64,000 nt of DNA from Betaproteobacteria bacterium (lineage in GTDB: Bacteria; Pseudomonadota; Gammaproteobacteria; Burkholderiales; Ga0077523), in assembly GCA_016125475.1 (NCBI GenBank), contig WGLR01000008.1:62001-126000 (forward strand), given 5' to 3'. Shown here piece by piece: positions 47,039 to 55,862 of the stretch (its first letter is position 1; every line of letters starts with the position of its first letter). The notes beneath the pieces were generated by a model. That model searched no databases and was not told the DNA's origin. It worked only from the letters and a program-made list of their open reading frames with translations. Made by a program: the position numbers and the translations under genes.

Positions 47039-47953
47039 TCACCAGTCGATCTCCTCCCACGTGCGGGCGCTCGGAACCCAGTACTCGAGATCCTGCGGAC
47101 GCGGCGCGATGACCCGCTTGTCGTGCCCCGACGCGAGCCATGCCCCCCACCAGCTGAGCGTGCTGTTCGAGACGACGAAGTGGCGACTTCTCGTCATGAG
47201 CCAGAGATCGTCGACTTCTCCGCCAGGAGCGGAGTTCCAGTCGACGACGGTGTGCGGAATCGTGCTCGGCAGGGCCTGAAGCAACCATTCGGGTTCGTCT
47301 CCGAACAGGAAGATGTGATCGATCGGCGTCGCATCCGCAAGCCGTCCGATCGCGCGCCGATAGTACTGCACGTCCAGACCCGCACGCCCCCGGGCCGGCT
47401 GCACGGTGCCGTCAGCGAGACGATGGTGGTGGCGCCTGCAATGGATGGCCACCGAACCGCATCGCGACATCGTCTCGCCCAGGCTGCGATTGCGTTCGCT
47501 TTCGGGCGCACGTGGCACGAGTTCGGCACGCACGCGATCCCCGGCGGACTGGAAATAGCGCTCATCCTGCCAGTAGCCGTCGAGAACGAGCTTCCCGCTC
47601 ACACTGCAGGTCAGGAGTTCGTCGTGGAAAGTCTTGGCGTCCTTCTCGACGATCGCGGTCGTGCCCGGAACGAGGCCTCGCTCCAGCAGGATGCGCCGGA
47701 GGCGCCACCAGCGAAGATCGAGACTGCGGGGCAGCAGACGCTTCGTCGTTAGGACGTCGTGCGGGCCGAGTGGCAGGCAGTCCAGCCGGTATTGTCGCTC
47801 GTAGCGGACGTCCGACCGGAAGAAGTCCAGGTCGAGGACGAGCCCGGCGCCGGTACGGCAGGAAACGGCACGGCCTGCCGCGTAGCAGAACAGCTGGTTG
47901 CCGAGCCCGCCGACCACTTTCGTGATCACGCACGCCTGCGCGGTGGCGGTCAT
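47039..47953 (-). CDS. GT11 fucosyltransferase-like protein with altered HxRRGDY motif
   Basis: 304 residues. VVGGLGNQLFCYAAGRAVS at the N-terminus, DGYWQDERYFQSAGD, FLFGDEPEWLLQAL and SNSTLSWWGAWLA are hallmarks of alpha-1,2-fucosyltransferases (GT11). The nucleotide-binding motif HxRRGDY is changed to His171-Cys-Arg-Arg-His-His-His, so donor use may differ or activity may be reduced. The ATG at 47953 overlaps the methyltransferase stop as ATGA. Confidence 0.85.
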   Translation of the reverse strand: MTATAQACVITKVVGGLGNQLFCYAAGRAVSCRTGAGLVLDLDFFRSDVRYERQYRLDCLPLGPHDVLTTKRLLPRSLDLRWWRLRRILLERGLVPGTTAIVEKDAKTFHDELLTCSVSGKLVLDGYWQDERYFQSAGDRVRAELVPRAPESERNRSLGETMSRCGSVAIHCRRHHHRLADGTVQPARGRAGLDVQYYRRAIGRLADATPIDHIFLFGDEPEWLLQALPSTIPHTVVDWNSAPGGEVDDLWLMTRSRHFVVSNSTLSWWGAWLASGHDKRVIAPRPQDLEYWVPSARTWEEIDW

Positions 47954-48717
47954 TGGCGTGCCGCGACTGCACGGGTCGCCGTCACGTGATAGCCGACGGT
48001 GAAGCGACGTTCGCGATCGAACCGGTCGAACACCCTGCACACGGCTGGCACGAACACGGCGAGCAGCGGCGCGAGGAGGACCCAGAACGGCAACCAGAGG
48101 GCGTCGAGGGCGAGCGGCATGCCGAGCCTGAGAGGGCGGGTCGCTCGCACGAAACGGATGCACTCCTGCGCGAAGAACGCGAACGATCCTCCGTTCGGCT
48201 CCACCGTGACGTCGCGGAACCCGACATCCCCGAGGAACAGGCGGTACCAGTAGGGCGTGTAGCCGCCATAGAAGTGGTAAGGCTCCTGATGGATGCCCGA
48301 CCCCAGCGGTGCCGTCAGGATGAGAATGCCGCCGGGCCTGAGGACGCGCGCGATCTCGCGGACCACCGCACAGGGGTCGGGTACATGCTCCAGGACCTCC
48401 GTGCACAGGACCGCATCGAAGCTCGCGTCGGCCACCGGAATGCTCCGGGCGTCGCAAACGTAATCGATCGTGCCGTAGCTGCCGTAACGGAGCTGCTCCG
48501 CCCCCAGCTGCACGAAGTCCTGTGTCTCGTAACGGCAATGCGCGAAGGCGCCGCGATACGGGCACGACCCGGCACCGACGTCGAGCACGCGTGACCCGGC
48601 CGGCACCTCGGCGGCACGCGCGCGCACCCACGCATCGCGGCACGTCGCGTTGAACGAGAAGAAACGCGAATGCGCGAGCCGCTGTCGCAGGCGATGAAGC
48701 ATGGCTGCCGCCGTCAC
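47950..48717 (-). CDS. Class I SAM-dependent methyltransferase
   Basis: About 255 residues. The SAM motif is VLDVGAGSCPYRGAF, then DAVLCTEVLEHVPDP and ARVLRPGGILILTAPLG. A C-terminal membrane-like segment (LPFWVLLAPLLAVFVPAV) is unusual and may tether it to the membrane. The GTG at 48717 overlaps the upstream GT2 stop as GTGA, matching the style of this operon. ATG 48702 is the alternative (five residues shorter). Confidence 0.85.
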   Translation of the reverse strand: MTAAAMLHRLRQRLAHSRFFSFNATCRDAWVRARAAEVPAGSRVLDVGAGSCPYRGAFAHCRYETQDFVQLGAEQLRYGSYGTIDYVCDARSIPVADASFDAVLCTEVLEHVPDPCAVVREIARVLRPGGILILTAPLGSGIHQEPYHFYGGYTPYWYRLFLGDVGFRDVTVEPNGGSFAFFAQECIRFVRATRPLRLGMPLALDALWLPFWVLLAPLLAVFVPAVCRVFDRFDRERRFTVGYHVTATRAVAARQ

Positions 48718-49676
48718 CTCTCGCCGCCCCCGGAAGCACCGACGCCAAGTTTCTGCGCGATGCGGCGCAGGAGCAGATAGAGAGGCCTGCGCAGCAGCGG
48801 AGAGCGCGACCATCGCGTCCATCGAAACGCGGCACCGAGCCGTTTCGCGTCGGCACGCGAGAGCGTGCCGATCTCGCGTGCGGAGCCGTCGCGGAAGACC
48901 ATGGCCCTGCGACCGGCCGTCACGGCCCTGCGGTGATCGTCGACGTCCGCGTTGTAGCGGAGCTGCGCGGGGCGCTCGATGTGCCAGAGACGCTTTCCGC
49001 GCTGGTCCGCGTGCAGCCTTCCGAAGCTCACGACCTCCGGGAGGAACCACGGCAGGTAGCCCCCGACCATGAAATCGTGCATGAAGCCCAGGTGCGGGTG
49101 GATGCGGAAGTGCTCCGGCGAGTCGGCCGTCGGGAACAGCCGCCTCAGGACGTCCGCACGCACGCAGTAGTTGCTCTCGGGAAAGGGCATCCTGGTCGCC
49201 CACCAGAACGACAGGAAGTCGCGCTTCTGCGGAGGGGGGTCTTCCAGGAAATCAGCGTAGGCGACCGCCTGCAGGATGCCCGATTCCGTCATGTACTGCG
49301 GCAGCGCCCACACGAGGGAGAGTTCGGGATCAGCATCAAGGCACCCGACCGCGCGCTCGAACCAGCGCCGGTCGTGAAACCCGTCCGAGACGCAGCACTG
49401 GATCACGTACTCGCCCCGCACGCGCGCAATGGCCTTCTGGTAGGCATCGACGATGTCGCGGTCCTTCTCGGATATCCACCTGACGTGCGGGTATGACTGG
49501 AGGATCTCGACGGTACCGTCCGTGGATCCGCCGTCGATCACGATGTGCTCGAACGACCGGAAGGTCTGCGCGGCGATCGTCTCGATCGTTTCCCGGAGGA
49601 ATCGCGCGTGGTTCAGGGACGGCGTGATGACGGAAAGCCTCGGCGACGTTACCTGGCAGAGATCCTCGACCACCAT
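48714..49676 (-). CDS. Glycosyltransferase family 2
   Basis: 320 residues. LSVITPSLNHARFLRETIET, HIVIDGGSTDGTVEILQSY and WISEKDRDIVDAYQKAI are characteristic of O-antigen/capsule GT2 proteins of the 'EKDRGIYDAMNKG' type. The C-terminus is basic and helical (RRPLYLLLRRIAQKLG), so it is probably membrane-peripheral. ATG 49676 is two bases after the DUF268 gene stop. Confidence 0.88.
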   Translation of the reverse strand: MVVEDLCQVTSPRLSVITPSLNHARFLRETIETIAAQTFRSFEHIVIDGGSTDGTVEILQSYPHVRWISEKDRDIVDAYQKAIARVRGEYVIQCCVSDGFHDRRWFERAVGCLDADPELSLVWALPQYMTESGILQAVAYADFLEDPPPQKRDFLSFWWATRMPFPESNYCVRADVLRRLFPTADSPEHFRIHPHLGFMHDFMVGGYLPWFLPEVVSFGRLHADQRGKRLWHIERPAQLRYNADVDDHRRAVTAGRRAMVFRDGSAREIGTLSRADAKRLGAAFRWTRWSRSPLLRRPLYLLLRRIAQKLGVGASGGGER

Positions 49677-49678
49677 CG

Positions 49679-50464
49679 TCAGCTCCGGCCTGTCCCGGCG
49701 GAAGGCTGCCGGCGAAAGTGGAACAGGCCGCAGCCGTAGTCGCACGCATCCGCGTCGCGGTGCGAAGCCGACACGTGGAAGGTGCCGCCGTCGTCCACGA
49801 GCGAGAAGGACCGAAGCTCCAGTTCACCGAAGAGCCGGGCGATCGTCGCGTGCGAGAAGACGCGGTGGGCGTTGAAGCAGACGCGTTCGCGCCCCACCGG
49901 CGTGCTCAGGTACAGGTCGCCCCCCGGCGCCAGGACTCGCACGAGCTCGGCGGCCGCCTTCTCGTGACCGGCGGGATCCAGGGGGTCTCCGTAACGCGCG
50001 AGCCCCACGTGCTCGATCACGTGCAGGCAGGACAGCGACGCAACGCTGCGCGACGGGTGGTCCATGGCCAGGAGGCTTCCGGCCCTGGGATCGAGCCCGG
50101 ACAGTTCCACCGCGAGCGGCCGGATGTCGACGAACTCGACGGGGACGAACGCGCTCAGCACGCCGATCATGCCCACGTCGGAGCCGACGTCCACGTGACG
50201 CTCGGGGCTCGCAGCCGCGAGGCGTCGGGCCAGCCATGCAGCCTGATGGAAGTAATGCGGGTCGAAGGCCGTGCGCGACGTCGCGTCGGCCAGACACGGA
50301 TACGTGTCGCGCGCGGGCGCCGCCATGGCCGAGCCCGCTGCGAAGCGTCGCCACTGAACGAGATACCCGGGGATGCGGGGGAGGGACAGCACGCCCCGAA
50401 CGTTGAGCGCGAGGCCGCCCCATCGGAGGACGAGCCTGGCGAGCGGGTTCCGGGACAAGGGCAT
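49679..50464 (-). CDS. DUF268 methyltransferase-like protein
   Basis: 261 residues. FDPHYFHQAAWLARRL, RHVDVGSDVGMIGVLSAFV, EFVDIRPL, SCLHVIEHVGLARYGDPLDP and APGGDLYLSTPVGRERVCFN define DUF268, a family with a methyltransferase-like core found in sugar clusters. Substrate unknown. It lies 87 bp after the flippase gene. Confidence 0.85.
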   Translation of the reverse strand: MPLSRNPLARLVLRWGGLALNVRGVLSLPRIPGYLVQWRRFAAGSAMAAPARDTYPCLADATSRTAFDPHYFHQAAWLARRLAAASPERHVDVGSDVGMIGVLSAFVPVEFVDIRPLAVELSGLDPRAGSLLAMDHPSRSVASLSCLHVIEHVGLARYGDPLDPAGHEKAAAELVRVLAPGGDLYLSTPVGRERVCFNAHRVFSHATIARLFGELELRSFSLVDDGGTFHVSASHRDADACDYGCGLFHFRRQPSAGTGRS

Positions 50465-50551
50465 GTCTGTGACGGCAGGAAAAACCGCAAGTTTACCGGC
50501 CGTCGGGACGAACGGACACCCGGCCGCAACCCCGGGAACGGCGGCAACGAG

Positions 50552-51985
50552 TCATGTGCCCGCGTGCACCCTGCCCAGCCAGGGTCGCGCAAACCACCAG
50601 ATCATCCCCAGCGCATAGACGCCCATCACGCCGCACGCGGCAATGGAGGACAGTGGAGACCATGCGCCCGCGGATGCCGTCACGACGCCTGCCAGCACCA
50701 TGGGCGCGCCAGCGGCCCCGGCACCCGCGATCCGTCGCCACGGCCAACGGGCTCCGGACGCCATCCGCGTGATCCCGTACACCGCGACCAGCACCACGGC
50801 GCTCGCAGCACAGAGCGCCTGCCCCGTGCCGGTGACGGGCGAGCTCGCGGACAGGAGGAAGACCAGCAGCGGCGCCGTGACCGCACCCGCGAAGGCCGGC
50901 GGCAGCAGCCATCTCATGTCGATCCTGGCGACGCCCAGCGTATGGTTGACCGAACTCATCGCCCGGAAAGTCTCCGAAAGCGCCGGCCACACGAAAAAGG
51001 CCGCCCCGACCTGGAACGCAGGACCGAGCGCAATCCGCGCAACGTGGGGGGCACAGCCGGCAAGAAAACACCCGCAAAGGACAATCGACGGCAGGTACGC
51101 GGACACGTAGTCGTTCCAGGCCGTCACGCGTCCTTCCCCGCCCTGACTCTCGAAGTCGCGGTACAGCGTCGGCGAGTAGAGTTCGTTGAAGGCCGCCTCG
51201 AACGCCTGCATCGGCACCGAGACGAGCGCGTAGGCCGCGAAGAACACGCCGACCGCCGCCACGGTGCTCACTTCGGCCAGGACGAACCGGTAGCTCTGGG
51301 ACTGGGTCCACCAGAGCGCGAACATGGCGACCTGCGGCCAGACGAAGGTCCAGACCACTCCCGGTCGCAGCGACAGCGGATCGTTCGTCGCGCCGGCGAT
51401 TCGCTCGGGACTCGTGCGCCGGATGGCAAACAGGGCGGACGCGGCGACGAGGTAGCCTGCGAAGATGCCGAATGTCCAGTACCAGGCCGAACCCTGCCGC
51501 ACGAACAGTACGGCGGCGATCACGAGCCCCCCCCAGGCCGCGACGTTCGACACGACCGCGCTGCGCAGACGCTGGCCGAGCACCGCAACGCAGTTGAGCG
51601 TGAGCGTATAGAGCGAGAATCCGAAGACGTAGAGCGCGAAGAGCACTGCGAACGTGCCCGCGCCGATACCGTGAACCAGGTGAAAAGAACCCTGCAGCAC
51701 GGACCCGACGGGCGTGAGCACGAGGGTCGCGACGACGACCGCGATGCTCACTTCCCGCAGGCGCCGGCTGAACTGACCAGCATTGATCCACCCCACGATG
51801 CCCCGCGCGAAATACACGACGAGCGGCACCACGAGCCCGGTCGCGAACAGGTTCACGAGCGCGAGCAGCTGGTTGATCTGGCCCACCTGGCCCGGCGACA
51901 TCAGCGTGGTCGCCAGCTTCAGCGTGAAGAATGCCGCGACCATCTGCAGCAGCCGGCCGACGGCGACGATGACGATCGCTTTCAT
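50552..51985 (-). CDS. Wzx-like polysaccharide flippase (MATE/MOP superfamily)
   Basis: 477 residues with twelve to fourteen membrane helices and little soluble sequence. The N-terminus (AVGRLLQMVAAFFTLKLATTLMS) resembles polysaccharide-export MOP proteins. It should flip undecaprenyl-linked repeat units across the inner membrane. It fits with the WecA-like starter and Wzy_C protein in the same operon. Identity is from topology and context more than signature motifs. Confidence 0.8.
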   Translation of the reverse strand: MKAIVIVAVGRLLQMVAAFFTLKLATTLMSPGQVGQINQLLALVNLFATGLVVPLVVYFARGIVGWINAGQFSRRLREVSIAVVVATLVLTPVGSVLQGSFHLVHGIGAGTFAVLFALYVFGFSLYTLTLNCVAVLGQRLRSAVVSNVAAWGGLVIAAVLFVRQGSAWYWTFGIFAGYLVAASALFAIRRTSPERIAGATNDPLSLRPGVVWTFVWPQVAMFALWWTQSQSYRFVLAEVSTVAAVGVFFAAYALVSVPMQAFEAAFNELYSPTLYRDFESQGGEGRVTAWNDYVSAYLPSIVLCGCFLAGCAPHVARIALGPAFQVGAAFFVWPALSETFRAMSSVNHTLGVARIDMRWLLPPAFAGAVTAPLLVFLLSASSPVTGTGQALCAASAVVLVAVYGITRMASGARWPWRRIAGAGAAGAPMVLAGVVTASAGAWSPLSSIAACGVMGVYALGMIWWFARPWLGRVHAGT

Positions 51986-52242
51986 GCATGCCCCCGGGCA
52001 TCGTGATCCAGGCGCTTCCGGTCGGCCCGGAGGGCGCGTCCCGGCTGCCCGAGCCCGTCGACAGGGCCGGCGGCGGGAGCCACGAACTTCGGCACGGGAA
52101 AGGGCTCGATCACGCGCGAAATCCCGACGGCTGTCCGCGTGCGACCGATGGCGGACCCGGACGAAACTTCGAAATCATGACTCTTGTCGTCGTCCGGTGA
52201 CTGGCGGGAGGCACGATGTTAGCGCCACCCGAGCGGCCGCGG
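51986..52242. other. Intergenic region between epimerase and flippase genes
   Basis: 257 bp on the minus-strand operon path with no supported gene. It may hold an internal promoter for the flippase segment; a minus-strand TAACAT hexamer lies near 52217-52222. No terminator was seen. Confidence 0.45.
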
Positions 52243-53172
52243 TCACCCCGATCGCGGCCTCCCCCGATCGGCGACGTCCCCGGGGACCGCGCCGAAGCCC
52301 AACGCTTCCGGGTCGAGGCGGAATCCTCCCGGGGCGTAGCCGAAGTCGCGCGTCGCCGGCTCGTGACTGAAACAGAGGTCCTCGCCCATGCGGGTCACGG
52401 CTTCCGGCGACACGGACCGGAATGCGGGCGCGATTGCGAGCAGCGGGATCATCGACCGGAGAAGCGCGCCGGAGACGGGCAGGAAGCGCGGCGTCCGGTC
52501 CAGGGCCTCGAACACGCGGGAAACCATCTCCCTGTACCGGAGTGTCGTGCCGCCGCTGAGGTCGTAGTCGCGGAAGTGGGTCGCCTCCCGGTCGATCGCT
52601 TCGATCGTCGCGAGCGCGAGGTCGTCGGCATGGACCGGCTGTCGCAGGCCGCGCGCACCCCCGACGAGCGGAAAGAATCCGAGTTTCCTGATCATTCTGG
52701 CCACTCTCGCGACGTTCTCGTCCTGCCCGCAACCGTAGACGAGGGTGGGCCTGAACAGCGTCCAGACGATGCCGTCCCGTGTTCCCGCGTCCGCAAGCCG
52801 TTCCTCTGCCTCGGTGATCCGGCGGGCAAAGTCTCGCTCGCGCGCATCTCTGGAAGACGCCTTGTAGAAGCGCGCAGTCGTGCTGAACGCGACGAGTCTG
52901 CGCACCCCCGCAGCCTGCAGGTGGTCGAGCACGCCCGGCAGGACGTCCAGCGGGGGCAGCCAGACGAGGGTGTCGATCGGGCACTCCCCGACGAGCAGGC
53001 GGTCCAGCGGGGCTTGCACGCCATGTATCCAGCGCACGGACCGTGTCGAGGCCCGGGCGACACTGCTGATGACCGTCACGGCATTGCCGCGTTCGACCAG
53101 CCTCGGAATGAGGAAGCGCGCGATCTGGCTGCCGCCACCCACCACGCACACGCGCCCCCGGTCTGTTTCCAT
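52243..53172 (-). CDS. NAD-dependent epimerase/dehydratase family protein
   Basis: 309 residues. It is an extended SDR with VCVVGGGSQIARFLIPRLVE at the N-terminus and FRPTLVYGCGQDENV and LRQPVHADDLALATIEAID later. The usual YxxxK catalytic pair is not obvious (STTARFYKAS is a candidate region), so the reaction is uncertain. It starts three bases before the gmhB stop and belongs to that operon. Possible roles are NDP-sugar reduction or epimerisation. Confidence 0.82.
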   Translation of the reverse strand: METDRGRVCVVGGGSQIARFLIPRLVERGNAVTVISSVARASTRSVRWIHGVQAPLDRLLVGECPIDTLVWLPPLDVLPGVLDHLQAAGVRRLVAFSTTARFYKASSRDARERDFARRITEAEERLADAGTRDGIVWTLFRPTLVYGCGQDENVARVARMIRKLGFFPLVGGARGLRQPVHADDLALATIEAIDREATHFRDYDLSGGTTLRYREMVSRVFEALDRTPRFLPVSGALLRSMIPLLAIAPAFRSVSPEAVTRMGEDLCFSHEPATRDFGYAPGGFRLDPEALGFGAVPGDVADRGRPRSG

Positions 53173-53175
53173 CCG

Positions 53176-53772
53176 TCATGTCCGATGACTGGTGTTCGGG
53201 GTGGATTCAAGGATCCGGCGCGTGGCCTCGACGATGGACGGAACGTACGGCACGGCGGGATCCACGAGCGCTCTCGATCGCTGCCCGTAACCGGTGGCGA
53301 CGAGGATCGGCGTCACGCCACAGGCGGTCGCCGCGTCGACGTCCGTCTCGCGGTCACCGACGAGGAAGGACCGGGAGAGGTCGAGGCCGTGCTCGCGTGC
53401 GGCGCGTGTCAGCATGCCGGGACGCGGCTTCCGGCAATCGCAGCGGACGTGGTCGCCGAAATCGGGGTGATGCGGACAGTGATAGAAGGCGTCGATGCGG
53501 GCCGCGCCGCGACGCAGATCGGACACTACCCTTCGATGCAGCGCATCGACGTCGGCATCGGCATAGAGCCCCCGCGCGATCCCGGCCTGGTTCGAGACGA
53601 CGATTACCCTGAACCCCGCGGCATTCAGTGTCCGGATGGCGTCCACGGCACCGGGAATCCACTCCCAGTCGTCGTAACGATGCAGGTAGTGCTTCTCGAC
53701 GTTGATGGTCCCGTCGCGGTCGAGGAACACCGCCGCGCGGGCGCGGTCGCGATCCGGCACGGCCCGGTTCAC
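53176..53772 (-). CDS. gmhB: D,D-heptose 1,7-bisphosphate 7-phosphatase GmhB
   Basis: 198 residues. HAD motif I AVFLDRDGTINVE, NQAGIARGLY, and the zinc loop with CPHHPD and CDCRKPRPGML are GmhB signatures, as is LVGDRETDVDAA. It removes the 7-phosphate in heptose nucleotide synthesis. The GTG at 53772 overlaps the NUDIX gene stop as GTGA. Its partner hddC-like gene lies on the divergent operon; gmhA and the kinase are not in the window. Confidence 0.92.
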   Translation of the reverse strand: MNRAVPDRDRARAAVFLDRDGTINVEKHYLHRYDDWEWIPGAVDAIRTLNAAGFRVIVVSNQAGIARGLYADADVDALHRRVVSDLRRGAARIDAFYHCPHHPDFGDHVRCDCRKPRPGMLTRAAREHGLDLSRSFLVGDRETDVDAATACGVTPILVATGYGQRSRALVDPAVPYVPSIVEATRRILESTPNTSHRT

Positions 53773-54371
53773 CGCGCCGTCATGAGCGCGAGACGACAGA
53801 CGAGGATCTGCGTGGAAGGATCCTCGATGGCGCCGTCGTCGATCATGGCGTGGACGGCGTCGGGACCGAACCATTCGAGGGCCTCGTGTCCGAGTTCGGA
53901 CGGCGCGTAGTCACGGACCGCGCGACAGCGACGCGCCAGGAAGAGACGGACTCTCGCCGCGATCACCCCGGCTTCGGGCGTGATGGCCCCGACCGACAGC
54001 AGATCCTCGGGAGCCGCGGCGAGACCGGCCTCCTCCTCGAGTTCCCGCATCGCGGACACGGCGTCGCTCTCCCCGGGCTCTACGAACCCCCGCGGGACTT
54101 CCCACACGGACCGTCCGATTGCGTGCCTGTAGACACGAATGAGACCGAGCTTCCCCTCGCGCTCGGGAAGGACGCTGACGCCCGTCACGGAACCGGGGTG
54201 GGAATGCTTCGGTGCGACGACGAGGTACTCCGGCACCGGCTCGCCGTCGCGCGGCACGACGTGATCGAAGTACAGGTCGAAGACGCGATTGCCGGCGATC
54301 CGCCGCCGCGACAGCACGGTGACCAGCGGCCGTTCCTGATCCACCTTCCCACCGCCACGATCGTCGGCCAT
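53769..54371 (-). CDS. NUDIX hydrolase (ADP-sugar pyrophosphatase-like)
   Basis: 200 residues. The Nudix box is present: G-F-V-E-P-G-E then REL-EEEAG (GFVEPGESDAVSAMRELEEE). A beta-rich N-terminal half resembles the ADP-ribose/ADP-sugar pyrophosphatases. It probably cleaves a nucleoside-diphosphate sugar. ATG 54371 has GGGGAG seven bases upstream and is better than ATG 54392. It is the first gene of the minus-strand operon. Confidence 0.88.
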   Translation of the reverse strand: MADDRGGGKVDQERPLVTVLSRRRIAGNRVFDLYFDHVVPRDGEPVPEYLVVAPKHSHPGSVTGVSVLPEREGKLGLIRVYRHAIGRSVWEVPRGFVEPGESDAVSAMRELEEEAGLAAAPEDLLSVGAITPEAGVIAARVRLFLARRCRAVRDYAPSELGHEALEWFGPDAVHAMIDDGAIEDPSTQILVCRLALMTAR

Positions 54372-54692
54372 CACGCCACTCCCCAGAAGCATGGATACCT
54401 GGACCCGGATGCATTTCCGGAACCGGCCGGGACCCGGCCGCAGCACGGTCTCGGGGACCGGCACCCGTCGGACCGATCGTACCAAATGATGTCGCGACCA
54501 CCGACAGACGCCGGTCCCGCGCACCGCGCGGACGCGGGCCCGTCGCGCCGGATCGCGACGCCTCCGGTGCGATAATGCCGACGCCTCGTGCACGATGCCG
54601 GGAAGGATGTCGCGGACCCGCCCCCCCGGATGTTGCGCATGCCAGCCGCTTAACGGATCATCCCCGGCATCAGGAAACTTGACTGGCCGACC
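54372..54692. other. Divergent promoter region of the polysaccharide island
   Basis: 321 bp with no gene, dividing the minus-strand and plus-strand operons. The plus strand has an extended -10 (TGC-GATAAT). No JUMPstart-like or ops element was recognised. The minus-strand promoter is not clear. Confidence 0.6.
54568..54576 (+). promoter_or_regulatory. Extended -10 promoter for the plus-strand polysaccharide operon
   Basis: TGC-GATAAT, a TGn-extended -10 hexamer, 117 bases before the ATG of the DegT-family gene. The implied leader is about 110 bases. Confidence 0.4.
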
Positions 54693-55862
54693 ATGACGTT
54701 CCCATTAATGAGAAACAACATCCTGAGGGAAGATCTCGATGCGGTGATCGCACACCTCCGTCAGGACGACCCGATACTCACGCACGGCGCTCACGTGCGT
54801 GCCTTCGAAGCCGAGTGGTCCGCGTGGCTTGGTGTCCGGCACAGCGTGTTCGTGAATTCCGGCGCATCGGCCAACATGCTCACCCTCGCGATCCTGAAGC
54901 TCAGGCACCCGGAAGGCGGCGAGGTCATCGTACCCCCGCTCACGTGGATCTCGGACATCGCCTCGGTGATCCAGAACGGGTTCACGCCCGTGTTCGTCGA
55001 CATCGATCCCCGCACCCTTTCGGCCGATCCTGCGCAGGTCCTGGCGCGGCTCACCGACGCGACGCGCGCGGTCTTTCTGACCCACGTACAGGGATTCGAC
55101 GGACTCAGTGACGAACTCGTTTCGGAGCTCGCACGAAGGAACATCCCGCTCATCGAGGACGTCTGCGAATCGCACGGAGCGACCCACGGCGGGCGCAGGC
55201 TCGGCACCTTCGGGTGGATCTCCAACTTCTCCTTCTACTACGCCCACCACATGAGCACCATCGAGGGCGGAATGATCTGCACGGACGACCCCGTCGTCCA
55301 CCAGCAGGCACGGATGCTGAGGTCGCACGGCATGGTCCGCGAGGCCAGCGACCCCGGGCTTCGTGACCGGTACCGCGCGGAGAACCCGGACCTCAACCCG
55401 GACTTCATCTTCGCGTATCCCGCCTTCAACACGCGCAATACCGAAATCGGCGGGATCCTCGGACGCAGCCAGCTCAAGCGGCTCGACTGGAACGTGGGGC
55501 GGCGCACGGAGAACCTGAACCGCTTTCTCGATCGAATCGACGGCTCCCGCTACAGAACGGATTTCAAGGTGGAGGGATCGAGCAATTACGCCTTCAATCT
55601 CGTGCTGAAGGAACCCGACCGGGAACTCGCGGAACGCCTCATGAGCACCATGCGATCCGCCGGCATCGAATTCCGGCGCGGCAGCGCCGGCGGTGGAAAC
55701 CAGCTCCGGCAGCCGTACCTGAAGAACGTGGTTCCGGAAGGGCATCATCGCGATTTCCCCGAGACCGAGCACATCCATTTCTTCGGTTTCTATCTGGGCA
55801 ACTTCCCCGATCTGCAGCCATCCGAGATCGACGAACTCTGCACGATCCTGAATGGTGTCTAG
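54693..55862 (+). CDS. DegT-family PLP enzyme with His in place of Lys (3-dehydratase-like)
   Basis: 389 residues, fold type I. The PLP-anchoring Asp156 is in EDVCESHGATHGG and SGASANM opens the phosphate site. At the Schiff-base Lys position the sequence is FSFYYAHHMSTIEGG, with His186 where aminotransferases have Lys. The same change occurs in ColD and RfbH, which use PMP or PLP to remove the 3-hydroxyl of 4-keto-6-deoxy sugars. A dehydratase is therefore more likely than an aminotransferase. It is the first gene of its operon and overlaps the next by 11 bases. Confidence 0.88.
   Translation: MTFPLMRNNILREDLDAVIAHLRQDDPILTHGAHVRAFEAEWSAWLGVRHSVFVNSGASANMLTLAILKLRHPEGGEVIVPPLTWISDIASVIQNGFTPVFVDIDPRTLSADPAQVLARLTDATRAVFLTHVQGFDGLSDELVSELARRNIPLIEDVCESHGATHGGRRLGTFGWISNFSFYYAHHMSTIEGGMICTDDPVVHQQARMLRSHGMVREASDPGLRDRYRAENPDLNPDFIFAYPAFNTRNTEIGGILGRSQLKRLDWNVGRRTENLNRFLDRIDGSRYRTDFKVEGSSNYAFNLVLKEPDRELAERLMSTMRSAGIEFRRGSAGGGNQLRQPYLKNVVPEGHHRDFPETEHIHFFGFYLGNFPDLQPSEIDELCTILNGV

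Noticed and set aside
49718-52006. A 762-codon plus-strand frame over the flippase and DUF268 genes
   Set aside because: Low-complexity Arg/Glu/His composition, spans three real genes, no ribosome site or recognisable domain.
54693-55862. Plain aminotransferase annotation
   Set aside because: The Schiff-base Lys is replaced by His186, so ordinary transamination is unlikely.
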